A stretch of 64,000 nucleotides of DNA from Desulfovibrio sp. (lineage in GTDB: Bacteria > Desulfobacterota > Desulfovibrionia > Desulfovibrionales > Desulfovibrionaceae): the NCBI GenBank assembly GCA_031287575.1, contig JAITSV010000011.1, forward strand, positions 47,205 to 111,204, read 5' to 3'. Under the pieces are notes generated by a model that worked only from the letters and a program-made list of their open reading frames with translations, was not told where the DNA came from and searched no databases. Position 1 is the stretch's first letter, and each line of letters starts with the position of its first letter. Both the position numbers and the translations under genes were made by a program. Positions 51,305-60,766 of this stretch are shown piece by piece.

Positions 51305-51751
51305 CTACCCCGCCAGGCGCGCGCGAACGGTGGCGGAAAGCGCCTTGCCGTCCACCCGGCCCTTGTGGGCGTTCATGATGGCCTGCATCACCCGGCCCAT
51401 GTCCTGCGGACCCTTGGCGCCGGTTTCGGCGATGGCGGCATCGATGGCGGCGGCAAGTTCATCGCCTTCCAGCGGGGTGGGCAGGTATTCGCGCAGGATG
51501 ACCAGTTCCGCCTGTTCCTTGTCGGCCAGGTCGGTGCGATTGGCGGCGGTGAACTGCTCGATGGAATCCTGCCGCTGCTTGGCCTGCTTCAGCACCACGT
51601 CCAGCAGTTCCGCCTCGGTCACCGGGCGCATCAGCTCCACCTGCATGTTCTTGGCGGCGGTCTTCAGCATGCGCAGCACGCCCAGGCGCACGGCGTCCTT
51701 GGCCTTGTAGGCCGACACGTAGTCCTTCTCGATGCGTTCGGAAAGATTCAT
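51305..51751 (-). CDS. GatB/YqeY domain protein
   Basis: A 148-aa protein of the YqeY family, whose domain also ends the GatB subunit of the tRNA amidotransferase and probably contacts tRNA. Visible features are MNLSERIEKDYVSAYKAKD, the conserved LREYLPTPL and the DMGRVMQAIMNAHKGRVDGK helix. The GTG three codons upstream is an alternative start. YqeY genes commonly neighbour rpsU, as here. Confidence 0.92.
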   Translation of the reverse strand: MNLSERIEKDYVSAYKAKDAVRLGVLRMLKTAAKNMQVELMRPVTEAELLDVVLKQAKQRQDSIEQFTAANRTDLADKEQAELVILREYLPTPLEGDELAAAIDAAIAETGAKGPQDMGRVMQAIMNAHKGRVDGKALSATVRARLAG

Positions 51752-51795
51752 GGGTGCCACCAGAGCGGAAGAATGGGGTTCCGGAAATACGGAAT

Positions 51796-51828
51796 ACGGG
51801 AAACCCGGAAGACCTCCGGGTTTCCCGT
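51796..51828 (-). terminator. Perfect 14-bp hairpin between rpsU and the yqeY-like gene
   Basis: ACGGGAAACCCGGA pairs with TCCGGGTTTCCCGT around a 5-nt loop, 54 bases after rpsU, followed by ATTCCGTATTTCC on the minus strand. Probably a terminator or attenuator separating high rpsU expression from the downstream genes. Confidence 0.7.
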
Positions 51829-51881
51829 TCCAGGCATGTCGCGGCTGCGGATGGGGCAGTGCCCCGCGCAGGCGAAGCGGC

Positions 51882-52085
51882 TTACGCCATGTTCATCTTC
51901 CTGATCTTCTTCAGGAGACGCTTGCGGGCGGCCGCCTTCTTCTTCTTGCGCATCACGCTGGGCTTTTCGTAGTGCTGACGCTTCTTCATTTCGGAAAGAA
52001 CGCCGGCCTTTTCGACCTGCTTTTTGAAGCGACGCAGCGCGATGTCGAAGTTGTATTCGTCGTCGTTAAGATACACACCGGGCAA
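51882..52085 (-). CDS. rpsU: 30S ribosomal protein bS21
   Basis: Small basic ribosomal protein needed for translation initiation. The 67-aa product is [19 protein letters not shown] at the start and a Lys/Arg-rich tail ([19 protein letters not shown]). The start is a TTG at 52085 with GGGGGTGA five bases upstream, giving the standard length; a GTG nine bases earlier is the alternative. First gene of the rpsU-dnaG-rpoD type operon. Confidence 0.95.
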   Translation of the reverse strand: MPGVYLNDDEYNFDIALRRFKKQVEKAGVLSEMKKRQHYEKPSVMRKKKKAAARKRLLKKIRKMNMA

Positions 52086-52137
52086 AGAAATCACCCCCTT
52101 CGCCAGAAATCCCCTTGCGGGGTGGGTGCGAACGGGT

Positions 52138-52166
52138 TGTCTACACTGCCCGCGCGCAAAAGGCAA
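52138..52166 (-). promoter_or_regulatory. Promoter of rpsU
   Basis: TTGCCT (52161-52166), a 17-base spacer and TAGACA (52138-52143) on the minus strand, about 50 bases before the rpsU start. Confidence 0.5.
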
Positions 52167-52220
52167 GCCCTGTCCGAGCCCGCCAAGGATCAACCTGGCT
52201 GGGCCATGCCGGACAGGGCC

Positions 52221-52267
52221 GAAAAAAGAACCCGTTGACGGCGCCGCGCAAGGCGGCCCGAACGGGT
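52221..52267 (-). terminator. Terminator of the hup operon
   Basis: On the minus strand ACCCGTT/AACGGGT encloses a second GC stem (GCCGC/GCGGC), followed by TTCTTTTTTC, 13 bases after the small membrane protein gene. Classic intrinsic terminator. Confidence 0.8.
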
Positions 52268-52280
52268 GGAAAGCTGGCGC

Positions 52281-52469
52281 CTAGTGGTGCCCTTCGGAAT
52301 GACACCCGCCCTTGCAGGTTTCCATCACCGACTTCAGGACCACGTAGCCCACGCCGCTGCAGATCACGAACAGGACGGCGTACAGCACGCCGAAGAAGAT
52401 GGAATGATCGGGCATCCACCACGGAATGTCCTGCGGCAGGGGGCTGTGAATGGTTTCACCGTGCAACAT
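52281..52469 (-). CDS. Small membrane protein with Cys/His tail
   Basis: A 62-aa protein with one membrane helix (residues about 25-47, SIFFGVLYAVLFVICSGVGY) and the tail METCKGGCHSEGHH, a CxxxCH-HxxxHH-like cluster that could bind a metal. No family recognised. GGAGG lies eight bases before the ATG. It follows hup by 15 bases and is closed by its own terminator, so it is cotranscribed with hup. Confidence 0.78.
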   Translation of the reverse strand: MLHGETIHSPLPQDIPWWMPDHSIFFGVLYAVLFVICSGVGYVVLKSVMETCKGGCHSEGHH

Positions 52470-52484
52470 GTTGTTCCTCCAACC

Positions 52485-52757
52485 CTACTTGATCGAGTCC
52501 TTCAGGGTCTTGCCGGGGCGGAACTTGACCACCTTGGACGCGGGAATCTTGATTTCCGCGCCGGTACGGGGGTTGCGGCCCTTGCGCGCCTGGCGATCTT
52601 CGACCGCGAAGGTGCCGAAGCCGGTCAGGGTAAGCTTGCCTTCGGCGGCCAGAGCGTCCTTCACCGCGTCCAGGAACGCGTTCAGCGAGCGCTCGGCGCT
52701 GGCCTTGGTCAGGTTGGCCTTTGCCGCGATCTTGTCGACCAGATCAGCCTTGGTCAT
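52485..52757 (-). CDS. hup: DNA-binding protein HU
   Basis: Nucleoid protein of 90 aa with the HU fold: MTKADLVDKIAAKANLTKAS, GFGTFAVEDRQARKGRNPRT with the beta-arm, and KVVKFRPGKTLKD. IHF subunits look similar, but the arm sequence and length fit HU. GAGGAGG precedes the ATG. Its promoter region contains a perfect palindrome at 52855-52876. Confidence 0.95.
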   Translation of the reverse strand: MTKADLVDKIAAKANLTKASAERSLNAFLDAVKDALAAEGKLTLTGFGTFAVEDRQARKGRNPRTGAEIKIPASKVVKFRPGKTLKDSIK

Positions 52758-52854
52758 CTGCCTTTCCTCCTCTCGGGTTAGCTGCGGTCAGGTTGCCTGG
52801 GGACTTCAGCGCCGAGGGCGGTACGACACCCTGTTTGCGCTTTTTTTCTCAAGC

Positions 52855-52876
52855 CACCTTTGGAATACCAAAGGTG
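52855..52876. promoter_or_regulatory. Palindrome over the hup promoter
   Basis: CACCTTTGG and CCAAAGGTG form a perfect 9-bp inverted repeat separated by four bases. On the minus strand a TTGCGT-17-TATTCC promoter would place its -10 element on the palindrome. No T-run follows, so an operator is more likely than a terminator. Confidence 0.5.
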
Positions 52877-52948
52877 CACCCGGCACGCAACGGAACAACG
52901 GTACACTCCGCATCGACAAACATGATTCCCGGCACAAAGTCAAGGCTG

Positions 52949-53968
52949 TCAGGGGATTTTGACGGATTCCGAGAGCATGTGAAAATCTTCCGGAGCAAGA
53001 CTTTCCGGCCGCACCGCCGGATCCAGCCCCAGCCCCGTCAGCAGCGCGGGCACATCACCCTGCACATAACTGCGTAGAATTCTTTGCAACTGCTTGCGGC
53101 GCTGCTGAAAACACACCTTCAGCAGGCGCGAAAGACGCGCCGGGTCGAACCGGCCCCGCGCCGCGCCCAGCGGCACGAAGGACAGCACGGCGGAATCCAC
53201 CTTGGGACGCGGCACGAACACCTGCGGCGGCACGATGAATTCCATGTGCGGCGTGACGAAGCTTTGCAGCCACACCGAAAGCGCGCCGTACGTCCCGCTG
53301 CCCGGCGCGGCCACGATGCGCTCGCCCACTTCCTTCTGGATCATGAACACCGCCCGCGCCAGGCCGGGAGCCGTACTCAGGATGTCCCACATCAGCGGCG
53401 AGGCCACATTGTAGGGCAGATTGCCGATGACCTTCCACGACCGGGGCGGCGTCAGTCGTTCCCACGGAAACAGCAGCGCATCGGTGAGCACCGGGGTGAT
53501 CACCGGCGGTTCCGCCGGGCGGGTGCGGCCATGCTCGCTGGCCCAGTGATAGTCCTTTTCCAGCAAAAACAGCTGGGCGGGACCGGCGGCATGGATGTGC
53601 CGGGTCAGCGCGCCGGGGCCGGGGCCGATCTCGATGACCCGGTCCTCCGGCCCGATGCGCAGGGCCGCCACGATCTTGGCGGCGATGTTGCGGTCGCGCA
53701 GGAAGTTCTGGCCCAGGCTCTTCTTGGCGCGCGGCCCCCCTGCCCCGTCGGGCGAGGGCATGGTATCGTCCGCGCTGGTTCCGGCAAGCACGGGCGCGGC
53801 GGGCACGTCCATGGAAATGCCTGGGGGCATGCCTGTGGCCCTGCCGTCCGCATCCGGCGACGGACCGTCGAAACGGTTGCGGCCCCGCCCGGCCGCGCCA
53901 TTCCCCGAGCGGTTCGGTCGTGGCCGGGAATGGCCGGGCTTGCCGGAATGCTTGCCGCGCTGGCTCAT
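52949..53968 (-). CDS. rsmA: 16S rRNA adenine dimethyltransferase RsmA (KsgA)
   Basis: Dimethylates two adenines near the 3' end of 16S rRNA. The 339-aa product has KSLGQNFLRD, the SAM-binding EIGPGPGALT, the catalytic NLPYNVASPL and the C-terminal VFVPRPKVDSAVL. About 80 residues rich in Arg, Gly and Pro precede the enzyme; the true start might be Met46, Met53 or Met69. The first ATG overlaps the stop of the DUF2062 gene by four bases, favouring the long form. Confidence 0.94.
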   Translation of the reverse strand: MSQRGKHSGKPGHSRPRPNRSGNGAAGRGRNRFDGPSPDADGRATGMPPGISMDVPAAPVLAGTSADDTMPSPDGAGGPRAKKSLGQNFLRDRNIAAKIVAALRIGPEDRVIEIGPGPGALTRHIHAAGPAQLFLLEKDYHWASEHGRTRPAEPPVITPVLTDALLFPWERLTPPRSWKVIGNLPYNVASPLMWDILSTAPGLARAVFMIQKEVGERIVAAPGSGTYGALSVWLQSFVTPHMEFIVPPQVFVPRPKVDSAVLSFVPLGAARGRFDPARLSRLLKVCFQQRRKQLQRILRSYVQGDVPALLTGLGLDPAVRPESLAPEDFHMLSESVKIP

Positions 53969-54588
53969 GAACGGTCTCCGTCATGGCCGCCGGTTGCGCC
54001 AGCGTCCACGGTTCGGTCAGTCTGTGAAGGTTGGGAGGACAGGGGAGCAACCGGGCCAGCTGGCTCGGACTGGCCAGACTGGCCAGATTGGGCAAGCTGG
54101 GCGTCGCGCCGGGCCTGCCAGGCACGCAGCAGCTTGATGGTCCTGCGCTGGCGGTAGGCGTTCACCCCGCGAAAGGTCAGCACGTAGGTGATCAGGGCGG
54201 CGGGTATGCCCAGCACCACCCCTCCAAGAAACATCACCAGAAAGAAATCGGCACCGGTGGCCAGCATGTCGCGCATGTCCAGCCGGGCCGGATCGAAGGT
54301 GGCGTCGGTGGGCACGAACAACCCGCCCACCCAGTACATCAGGGCGTACATGGGCACCACGTTGACGGGGTTGGACACCCACGTGCCCAGCGCTGCCGCC
54401 GCCTTGTTGCCCCGCACCGGAAAAGCCAGGGCCACGGCCGCCGCCATCTGCACCGGGATGATGGGCAGAAAGCCCACGAACACACCCACGGCCAGCCCCA
54501 TGGCCAGCGAATGGGCCGACGCGGACTGGCGCATCAGCCGCAGATACTGGAAGCGCACGAAGCGCCGCAGCCTACCCCACCATTCCAT
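53965..54588 (-). CDS. DUF2062 membrane protein
   Basis: A 207-aa protein of the DUF2062 family. Hydrophobic segments at about residues 25-60 and 100-140 (LAVGVFVGFLPIIPVQMAAA, FFLVMFLGGVVLGIPAALIT) and the SNPVNVVPMYALMYWVGG motif define it. Function unknown. The C-terminal 40 residues (LAQSGQSGQSEPAGP) come from a degenerate tandem repeat of GACTGGCCA-like units. AAGG precedes the ATG at 54588. Coupled to rsmA by ATGA overlap. Confidence 0.87.
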   Translation of the reverse strand: MEWWGRLRRFVRFQYLRLMRQSASAHSLAMGLAVGVFVGFLPIIPVQMAAAVALAFPVRGNKAAAALGTWVSNPVNVVPMYALMYWVGGLFVPTDATFDPARLDMRDMLATGADFFLVMFLGGVVLGIPAALITYVLTFRGVNAYRQRRTIKLLRAWQARRDAQLAQSGQSGQSEPAGPVAPLSSQPSQTDRTVDAGATGGHDGDRS

Positions 54589-54645
54589 CTTCAATCCTTG
54601 GTGGGCACGCCGTTGCGCACGCCATGACGCGAGATGCACGAGACA

Positions 54646-56742
54646 TCATTCCATCCTGTCGAAGCGCTCGAAGCGCATCACCAGCCCGGCCCGGCCCTGG
54701 GTGGCCGAGCGCAGGGCCGTGGAAAAACCGAACAGTTCGCGCAGCGGGGCCAGGGCCTGCACCACCTTCTGGCCGGAATGGTCGAACATGTTCTCCACCT
54801 TGCCGCCGCGCGCGCCCAGCAGGCCGATGGCCGAGCCCACGTGGGCCTCGGGCACGCCGATCTCCACGAACATGATGGGCTCCAGCAGCACCGGGGCGGC
54901 CTTGGCCAGGGCATCCTTGACGGCGGCCACGGCGGCCATGTGATAGCCCGCCGGGCTGGAGGCACCGTCGCGGCGGCGCAGTTCGGTGACGGCAATCTCC
55001 ACGTCCTGCACGGGGTAGCCCTTGACCACCCCGCTTTGCAGGCTGTCGGTGATACCCTGTTCCACGGCGTCCACCCACTGGCGGGGCCATTGCTGGGTGT
55101 CCACCTCGAAGCGGATGCGGGTGCCTTCGTCGCGCGGGCGGGGGGCCATGGACAGGGCCACGTACCCGTAATGCGGCTGGTCGCCCAGTTCGCGGTCGAA
55201 TTCGCCGCTGCCCGTGGCGGCGGAAAGAATGGTTTCCTGATGCACCACCTGCGGGTTGCCCACGCGGGGCGACACGCCGTATTCGCGGCGCATGCGTTCA
55301 AGCACCACTTCAAGGTGCAGTTCGCCCATGCCGGAAATGATGCGCTGGCCGGTGCCCTCGTCCAGTTCCACGGCCAGGGTGGGGTCTTCCAGGGTGACGC
55401 GCTCCAGCACCTCGTCCAGCTTGGCGCCTTCCTCGGTGTTGCGCGGTTCCAGCGCCAGCGAGATCACCGGGCGGTACGCGGCGATGTTTTCCAGCAGCAG
55501 TGGCCGGGCCGGGTCGGACAGGGTGTCCCCCGTCCGCACGGACCGCAGCCCCACGGCGGCCACGATGTCGCCCGCCACGGCGGTTTCGATCTGCTCACGC
55601 CGCCCGGCGTGCAGCCGGTACAGCTTGGAGAAGCGCTCGTCCTTCTCGCGGGTGACGTTGCGGCAAGCCTCGCCTTCAGACGCCGCGCCCGCGTACAGGC
55701 GCAGCAGGGCATACTTGCGGCTGCCCTCCATGACCACCTTGAACACCAGCGCGGACAGCGGCGCATCCGGGTCGAACGGCACGGGCACCTTGCGGCCCTG
55801 CGCCGTATCGTAGCCCAACACCGGGGCGGTCTCGTCCGGTCCGGGCAGGTATGCGCACACTCCGTCCAGCACGGGCTGCACGCCCGTGTTGCGCAGGGCG
55901 GACCCCGCGAACACCGGCACCGCCCGGCGGGCCAGGGTGGCACGGCGCAACGCGGCGCGGATGACCTGCGGGTCCATGTCCCCGCCGCCCAGGTACACGT
56001 CGATGAAGGTATCGTCGGCCTCGGCCAGGGTTTCCAGCATCCTGTCACGCCATGCGGCGGCAGCGGTCAGCAAGGCCGGTGACGGGGCGTCCGGCAGGGA
56101 TGCGGCCTCCGCCATGGGGGTGCGGGTATATTCGCGGCCCTGGGTGGACTGGTCGAAGGAAAGATATTCCATGGTCACCAGGTCCAGCAGGCCCTCGAAG
56201 TCCTCACCCTCGCCCACCGGAGCCATCACCGGCACCACCACCGCGCCCAGGCGGGTGCGCATGGCCTCCAGCACCGCGCCGAAGTCCGCCCCGGCGCGGT
56301 CCATCTTGTTCACGAAGGCCAGCTTGGGCACGCCGAACTTCTCGGACTGCCGCCACACCGTCTCCGACTGCGGCTCCACCCCGCCCACCGCGCAGAACAC
56401 GCCCACCGCGCCGTCCAGCACGCGCAGCGACCGTTCCACCTCTATGGTGAAGTCCACGTGGCCGGGGGTGTCGATGATGTTCACGGTATGGCCGTTCCAC
56501 GCGCAGGTGGTGCAGGCCGAGGCGATGGTGATGCCGCGTTCCTGCTCTTCCGGCATGAAGTCCATGGTGGCGGTGCCGTCGTGCACCTCGCCCATCCGGT
56601 GGATGCGGTCGGTATAGTACAGGATGCGCTCGGTGAGGGTGGTCTTGCCCGCGTCGATATGCGCGATGATGCCGATGTTGCGCAGCGGTGCCGCCTTTTC
56701 GCGGGAATGGGGGCGTTTGCCGCCGGTGGCTGCGTGAGACAT
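54646..56742 (-). CDS. Elongation factor G, second-type paralogue
   Basis: A 698-aa translational GTPase with all EF-G motifs: P-loop AHIDAGKTT, switch [27 protein letters not shown], domain II, and domains III-V ([39 protein letters not shown]). It is probably an EF-G-like paralogue because no rpsL, rpsG or tuf lies nearby and there is a stand-alone location; whether it translocates, recycles ribosomes or is a spare copy is open. ATG at 56742 has GGAG seven bases upstream. Confidence 0.92.
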   Translation of the reverse strand: MSHAATGGKRPHSREKAAPLRNIGIIAHIDAGKTTLTERILYYTDRIHRMGEVHDGTATMDFMPEEQERGITIASACTTCAWNGHTVNIIDTPGHVDFTIEVERSLRVLDGAVGVFCAVGGVEPQSETVWRQSEKFGVPKLAFVNKMDRAGADFGAVLEAMRTRLGAVVVPVMAPVGEGEDFEGLLDLVTMEYLSFDQSTQGREYTRTPMAEAASLPDAPSPALLTAAAAWRDRMLETLAEADDTFIDVYLGGGDMDPQVIRAALRRATLARRAVPVFAGSALRNTGVQPVLDGVCAYLPGPDETAPVLGYDTAQGRKVPVPFDPDAPLSALVFKVVMEGSRKYALLRLYAGAASEGEACRNVTREKDERFSKLYRLHAGRREQIETAVAGDIVAAVGLRSVRTGDTLSDPARPLLLENIAAYRPVISLALEPRNTEEGAKLDEVLERVTLEDPTLAVELDEGTGQRIISGMGELHLEVVLERMRREYGVSPRVGNPQVVHQETILSAATGSGEFDRELGDQPHYGYVALSMAPRPRDEGTRIRFEVDTQQWPRQWVDAVEQGITDSLQSGVVKGYPVQDVEIAVTELRRRDGASSPAGYHMAAVAAVKDALAKAAPVLLEPIMFVEIGVPEAHVGSAIGLLGARGGKVENMFDHSGQKVVQALAPLRELFGFSTALRSATQGRAGLVMRFERFDRME

Positions 56743-56846
56743 GGAGGGCTCCGGGGATTGGCGTGCGTGAAAATGAGGAACCGGAGAACGGGACGAGCGG
56801 AAAACAGCGGTTGCCGCCCAAGGCGATCCGGAACGATCAGGAACGG

Positions 56847-57872
56847 TCAGGGCAGACCCGGCAAATCGGCGGGCGGTGATGCGGGCAGCAGGGCCACGGC
56901 GCGGCGCGCGAACCAGACCGGGGAGAGACCGGGGTGCATCCAGCACCATTCATGGCCCGGTCCCAGTACCAGAGCGGCATGGTCAAGCCAGCCTGAGGCC
57001 TGGTCTGGAGCGCAGGCGATGGCGGTCAGGGGGAGCAAGGGGGGTAAGGTGCTCTGGGGAACGAAGCCGGGAGCAGTGGCCCCGGACGGTGCGGCGGGGA
57101 TGTCGAGAAACGTGGCATCGGGGTGAGCGGACCGCAGGGCGGGCACATTCAACCGATCGTCAGGAGCGATTGCATCAGCATCCTCGACAATGCCGATGAC
57201 CGGTGCGGGGCCATCGCGCCACACGGATACGCCGAGAGAGCGGGCACGAGCAGAAATTCCATCCGGATGATCGCCCAGCAATACCAGACGCCCGCCTGCC
57301 CCATCTCTCCCAGCGAGCCCACCATTGGCGGACAACCCCTCCAGCAGCGCGGGCAGCGCCTCGGGCGCGACATCGGCAACCACTTCCTGTCCGGCCAGTT
57401 CCAGCGCGGCCAGCACGGACGCGGGCCACTGCCCGCTGCCGCCCACGCGCAGCACGGCCACGCCGCCAACCCCGGCGAACAGCGCGGGCAGCACGGCGGC
57501 CAGCAGACGCGGAGCCGATGGCCATGTCGCATCCACGCAGATCAGCGCCCAGACGCAGGGAGCGGCATGCTCGATACTGGTGAAACCCTGCCGCCAGCGC
57601 GTGGCGGTGCGCCCTACGCGCCCCTCGAGCACGTCGCCTGCCGCCCCGCCACCCCCTTGCAGCACGTGCAGGCGGGCAATGCAGGTCTTCAGGCGGGCGC
57701 GGTCCACGTCGCCCGTGGCCTCGTAGGCGGCGGCAAAGGCGGCGTCGCCAACGGGGATGATGCCGGGCGTGGAGGCCAGCAGCTCGCCCAGATCAGGTCC
57801 GGACTCTTCCGGTTTGGCGGGATCACCGGCGCACGCCGAAAGGGAGGAGGAAAAATCGCTGGCTGAAGACAT
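56847..57872 (-). CDS. Hypothetical protein, 341 aa
   Basis: No family assigned with confidence. The middle ([20 protein letters not shown] followed by [19 protein letters not shown]) faintly resembles the nucleotide-binding strand-helix repeat of histidinol dehydrogenase, but the catalytic residues of that enzyme were not seen. Soluble, Ala/Gly/Pro-rich, with [20 protein letters not shown] near the C-terminus. AGGAA precedes the ATG at 57872. It reads toward the EF-G gene with a 104-base gap. Confidence 0.6.
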   Translation of the reverse strand: MSSASDFSSSLSACAGDPAKPEESGPDLGELLASTPGIIPVGDAAFAAAYEATGDVDRARLKTCIARLHVLQGGGGAAGDVLEGRVGRTATRWRQGFTSIEHAAPCVWALICVDATWPSAPRLLAAVLPALFAGVGGVAVLRVGGSGQWPASVLAALELAGQEVVADVAPEALPALLEGLSANGGLAGRDGAGGRLVLLGDHPDGISARARSLGVSVWRDGPAPVIGIVEDADAIAPDDRLNVPALRSAHPDATFLDIPAAPSGATAPGFVPQSTLPPLLPLTAIACAPDQASGWLDHAALVLGPGHEWCWMHPGLSPVWFARRAVALLPASPPADLPGLP

Positions 57873-57970
57873 GCGGTTCCTGCTGTTGCGGTACGAAAAC
57901 GGTGCGCGCGGAAGGAATGCCCTGGCCGCGCCGCACGCTGGGCGCACTATAGCCGCTCGCCGGAAACGAG

Positions 57971-57999
57971 GCAACGCGCGACGTTGCGCCGCGCGTTGC
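57971..57999 (-). terminator. Terminator of the secreted hypothetical gene
   Basis: GCAACGCGCG pairs perfectly with CGCGCGTTGC (10 bp, 9-nt loop) 45 bases after the stop of the gene at 58044, followed by CTCGTTTCC on the minus strand. Confidence 0.5.
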
Positions 58000-58043
58000 C
58001 GTTGCCGCCGATGGCGTTGATGGCGTGAAGGAAGCGGGCCGGG

Positions 58044-59300
58044 CTACGAACCCAGCGCGGGCTTGCCCAGCCGTTCCTTCATGTAGTTCTTGAGCAATGC
58101 GCTGACCAGTTCCTCGCGGCTCAGGTGGGTGGCGTAGGCGCCATCCTTGATGATCTTCCAGAAGTCGTCGCGAGAAAGAATGGAATCGTCCTTGGCCACC
58201 ACGGCCAGCCGCACGCTGTAGTCGGCCAGCGCCGTGCGCAGGGCGTCCTCGTTCATGCGGTCGAATTCGCCGGTGCGCGCGGCGATGGTTTCGGCGGGGG
58301 GCAGCCGGTCCGATTCCAGCACCTGCCGGAACCCGGACAGAAAGCGTTCCGCCCCGGAACGGATGTGCTTGCGCTGCACCACGTTCAGGTTGGCCCACCC
58401 GGCCTTCACCCACTTGAACAGGGCGTAGCCGGTGGCCTTGGCACCGGGCTGCTCCTCGAAGAACACCGTGATGGTGGCGGAATCGTACATGTAGGTGTCC
58501 ATCCAGCTGATGCCGCGCGTGGTGGCGCCGGGCACGCCGGAATAGACGTATTCCCAGTCGGTGTCCTTGCCCACGATGGCGCCCTTGCGGCCCACGGTGG
58601 AAGGTTCGGCCTGGCGCGACACGGAAACCAGCACCGCCCGTCCCTCGTGCCGCGTGAGAATCAGCAGGCGGTTCAGGGTATAGGCGTAGTAGCAGCCGCT
58701 GAAGGTATCGGGGGTGATTTCCTCGCGCTCGGCGCCGTGCAGCACCAGCGGGGCGTCGGCCAGCCCCTGGTCGGCGGCGCGCTCCCACAGGCGCAGGCCG
58801 TTCTTCATGATGTCGCTGCCCGGCTGCCAGCGGCTGCTGCGGATGGAGGCGGGAAACACCGCTTCCTGCGGAATGGCCGGGTCGTAGCAGTAGCGCAGCA
58901 GCTTTTCCAGCGGGGCATTGATCTGGCTGCGGTAGAAGATGCCGTAGCCGGGGTCGCGCCTGGCGGGCAGGGCCTTTTCGGTGGCGGCGGCGGGCTGCAT
59001 GGCGAAGTCGAGCAGCGTGTTCAGCGCTGCAAGGTCCAGGCCCTTGCCGGGCTCGGCACCACGGTCGCCCACGGCGCCCAGCAGCATGGTGACGGCGCCT
59101 TCCACCGGTTCGGGCAGGTTGCCCTTTTCACTGGCCTTGTCGGCGCTGTCGTCGGAGGCCAGGGCCGTTGCGGGCAACGCCAGGGCCAGGCCAAGAACAA
59201 GGACGCAGGACGCGGCCAGCGCGAACGCGGCCTGGGAACTGGTACGGACCGCGGCGCAAAGGGCCGGGATACGGCAACGCGAAAGAAAACACATCGGCAT
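58044..59300 (-). CDS. Secreted hypothetical protein, about 418 aa
   Basis: No family recognised. A signal peptide is clear (hydrophobic AAFALAASCVLVLGLALALP, cleavage after TALA), followed by an acidic mature start. The body contains GYGIFYRSQINAPLEKLLRY, FSGCYYAYTLNRLLILTRHE and a C-terminal LSREELVSALLKNYMKERLG. Probably periplasmic. ATG at 59300 is the most plausible start because the preceding in-frame residues are Pro/Arg-rich; two upstream Met codons exist. Confidence 0.75.
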   Translation of the reverse strand: MPMCFLSRCRIPALCAAVRTSSQAAFALAASCVLVLGLALALPATALASDDSADKASEKGNLPEPVEGAVTMLLGAVGDRGAEPGKGLDLAALNTLLDFAMQPAAATEKALPARRDPGYGIFYRSQINAPLEKLLRYCYDPAIPQEAVFPASIRSSRWQPGSDIMKNGLRLWERAADQGLADAPLVLHGAEREEITPDTFSGCYYAYTLNRLLILTRHEGRAVLVSVSRQAEPSTVGRKGAIVGKDTDWEYVYSGVPGATTRGISWMDTYMYDSATITVFFEEQPGAKATGYALFKWVKAGWANLNVVQRKHIRSGAERFLSGFRQVLESDRLPPAETIAARTGEFDRMNEDALRTALADYSVRLAVVAKDDSILSRDDFWKIIKDGAYATHLSREELVSALLKNYMKERLGKPALGS

Positions 59301-59674
59301 GGGGCGAAAGGACCTCGTGACGGATGGCGTGTCGGCAGGGGTGGGCGGCGCAAGGCGGACCGGGCCGGAAAATGCGCCGGGAAAACGCGGCATGGACTTG
59401 TCCGGCGGCACGCCGGATGGCTTCGTGCCGCAAGGGGGTACGGCCAGACAGGCCTGGCGTACCGGTGGACATGGGGGCGTACGCGGAACACCCGCCCCGG
59501 CCCCATGCCGACCTGATGAGGCACGGCAAGAGGGCGCGACGGGCGGTGCCGGGCAATGGCCTGTCCTGCTTGTCCACTGAACAGTAATTGGCTACTCTGG
59601 TCACGTCAAGACAACCGGCGCGGCGGCGGGAGCATGCCCTCCCCGCGCCGCATTCATCCCGACGAGGCCCGTAC
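59301..59674. other. Divergent intergenic region
   Basis: No gene supported. Holds the candidate promoter of the plus-strand hydrolase at 59570-59598. If the long form of the secreted protein is used, part of this is coding. Confidence 0.45.
59570..59598 (+). promoter_or_regulatory. Candidate promoter of the hydrolase gene
   Basis: TTGTCC (59570-59575), a 17-base spacer and TACTCT (59593-59598), 76 bases before the ATG at 59675. Confidence 0.45.
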
Positions 59675-60766
59675 ATGTCCCTGCTGTTGGTGCCGTTGTG
59701 CATCGCCCTGAGCATCGCCACGATCAGCTACCTGCTGTTCTTCCGTGCCGCGCGCCACGGCGCCGCTCCCACGCCCCCTGCCGCGCTGGTGGTGCGGGGC
59801 GTGGCCTACAGCGTGGCCGGGGTGGTACTGGCCCTGGCCTTTTACCCGTTCGGCCCGTGGTTCCGACGGCGCTGCCGCCCCTGCCCCTTTCCTCGCCCGG
59901 CCGCGCCGGAAAGCCAGCATCACGCGGATGCACCCCGCGCAGGACGCACCGCCACATCCCCGCCGCGTCACGACATGCCGCCAACGCTGCCGCCAGTCCT
60001 GCTCATCCATGGCCTGTATCACAACGTCACGGCGTGGACCCTGTACCGCCGCTGGCTGATGGAGGCCGGATTCACGCGGGTTTACTGCCACGGCTATTCC
60101 AGCTGGCACACCGAGTTCGGGCTGCTGGTGGACGAACTGGACGAGGCGGTGCGCGACCTGCTGGCCGCGCATCCCGGTGAACGCCCCCTGCTCATGGGGC
60201 ACAGTCTGGGCGGGCTGCTGATCCGGGGCTGGCTGGCCGACGCGGCCAATCAGCAACTGGTGGCCGGGGCCGTGACCCTGGGCACGCCGCACCAGGGCAG
60301 CACCCTGGCCCGGCTGGGCGCGGGGCAGCTGGCCCGCAGCCTGACCTTCCGGGGGGCGCTGATCCGCGAACTGGAAGCCACCGAGGCCCCGTCCGACGTG
60401 CCCTGCGTGGCCCTGTATTCGCCCATCGACAACATGGTGGTGCCGCAGGAAGGGCTGCACGTGACCACGCCCGGCTGGACCCTGCGCGCCTCTCCCGCGG
60501 TGAGCCACATCTGGATGCTCTGGGACCGGGGCACGGCGCGGCTGGCCATCGAATCGCTGCGCGATCTGGCGGCCCGGCACGCCGCGCGGGAGCGGGAACA
60601 CCACGCGTGCGGCCCCCGGGCTTGCGGACCCGCCATGTACGGGGGGGCGCCGTGCGCCGGAAATGCCCTCGGACAGGCACACAACGCACGGGATGTCGGC
60701 GATCCGGAACAGGGCGCCGATCCAAGGGAATCCGGCCGGAAGGAACCCGGCTACAGCCGGGCGTAG
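59675..60766 (+). CDS. Alpha/beta-hydrolase, triacylglycerol-lipase-like
   Basis: A 363-aa protein with two N-terminal hydrophobic segments (SLLLVPLCIALSIATISYLL and VAYSVAGVVLALAFYPFG), so membrane-anchored. The hydrolase domain has VLLIHGLYHN (oxyanion HG), the nucleophile elbow GHSLGG near residue 178, the Asp in YSPIDNMVVP and a His in VSHIWML. Closest in look to bacterial lipases/esterases that act at membranes; substrate unknown. GAGG precedes the ATG. The last 16 bases overlap the convergent glycosyltransferase stop. Confidence 0.85.
   Translation: MSLLLVPLCIALSIATISYLLFFRAARHGAAPTPPAALVVRGVAYSVAGVVLALAFYPFGPWFRRRCRPCPFPRPAAPESQHHADAPRAGRTATSPPRHDMPPTLPPVLLIHGLYHNVTAWTLYRRWLMEAGFTRVYCHGYSSWHTEFGLLVDELDEAVRDLLAAHPGERPLLMGHSLGGLLIRGWLADAANQQLVAGAVTLGTPHQGSTLARLGAGQLARSLTFRGALIRELEATEAPSDVPCVALYSPIDNMVVPQEGLHVTTPGWTLRASPAVSHIWMLWDRGTARLAIESLRDLAARHAAREREHHACGPRACGPAMYGGAPCAGNALGQAHNARDVGDPEQGADPRESGRKEPGYSRA

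Noticed and set aside
52851..52880. Terminator reading of the hup palindrome
   Set aside because: No T-run follows on either strand in the right direction; the T-run lies before it on the plus strand.
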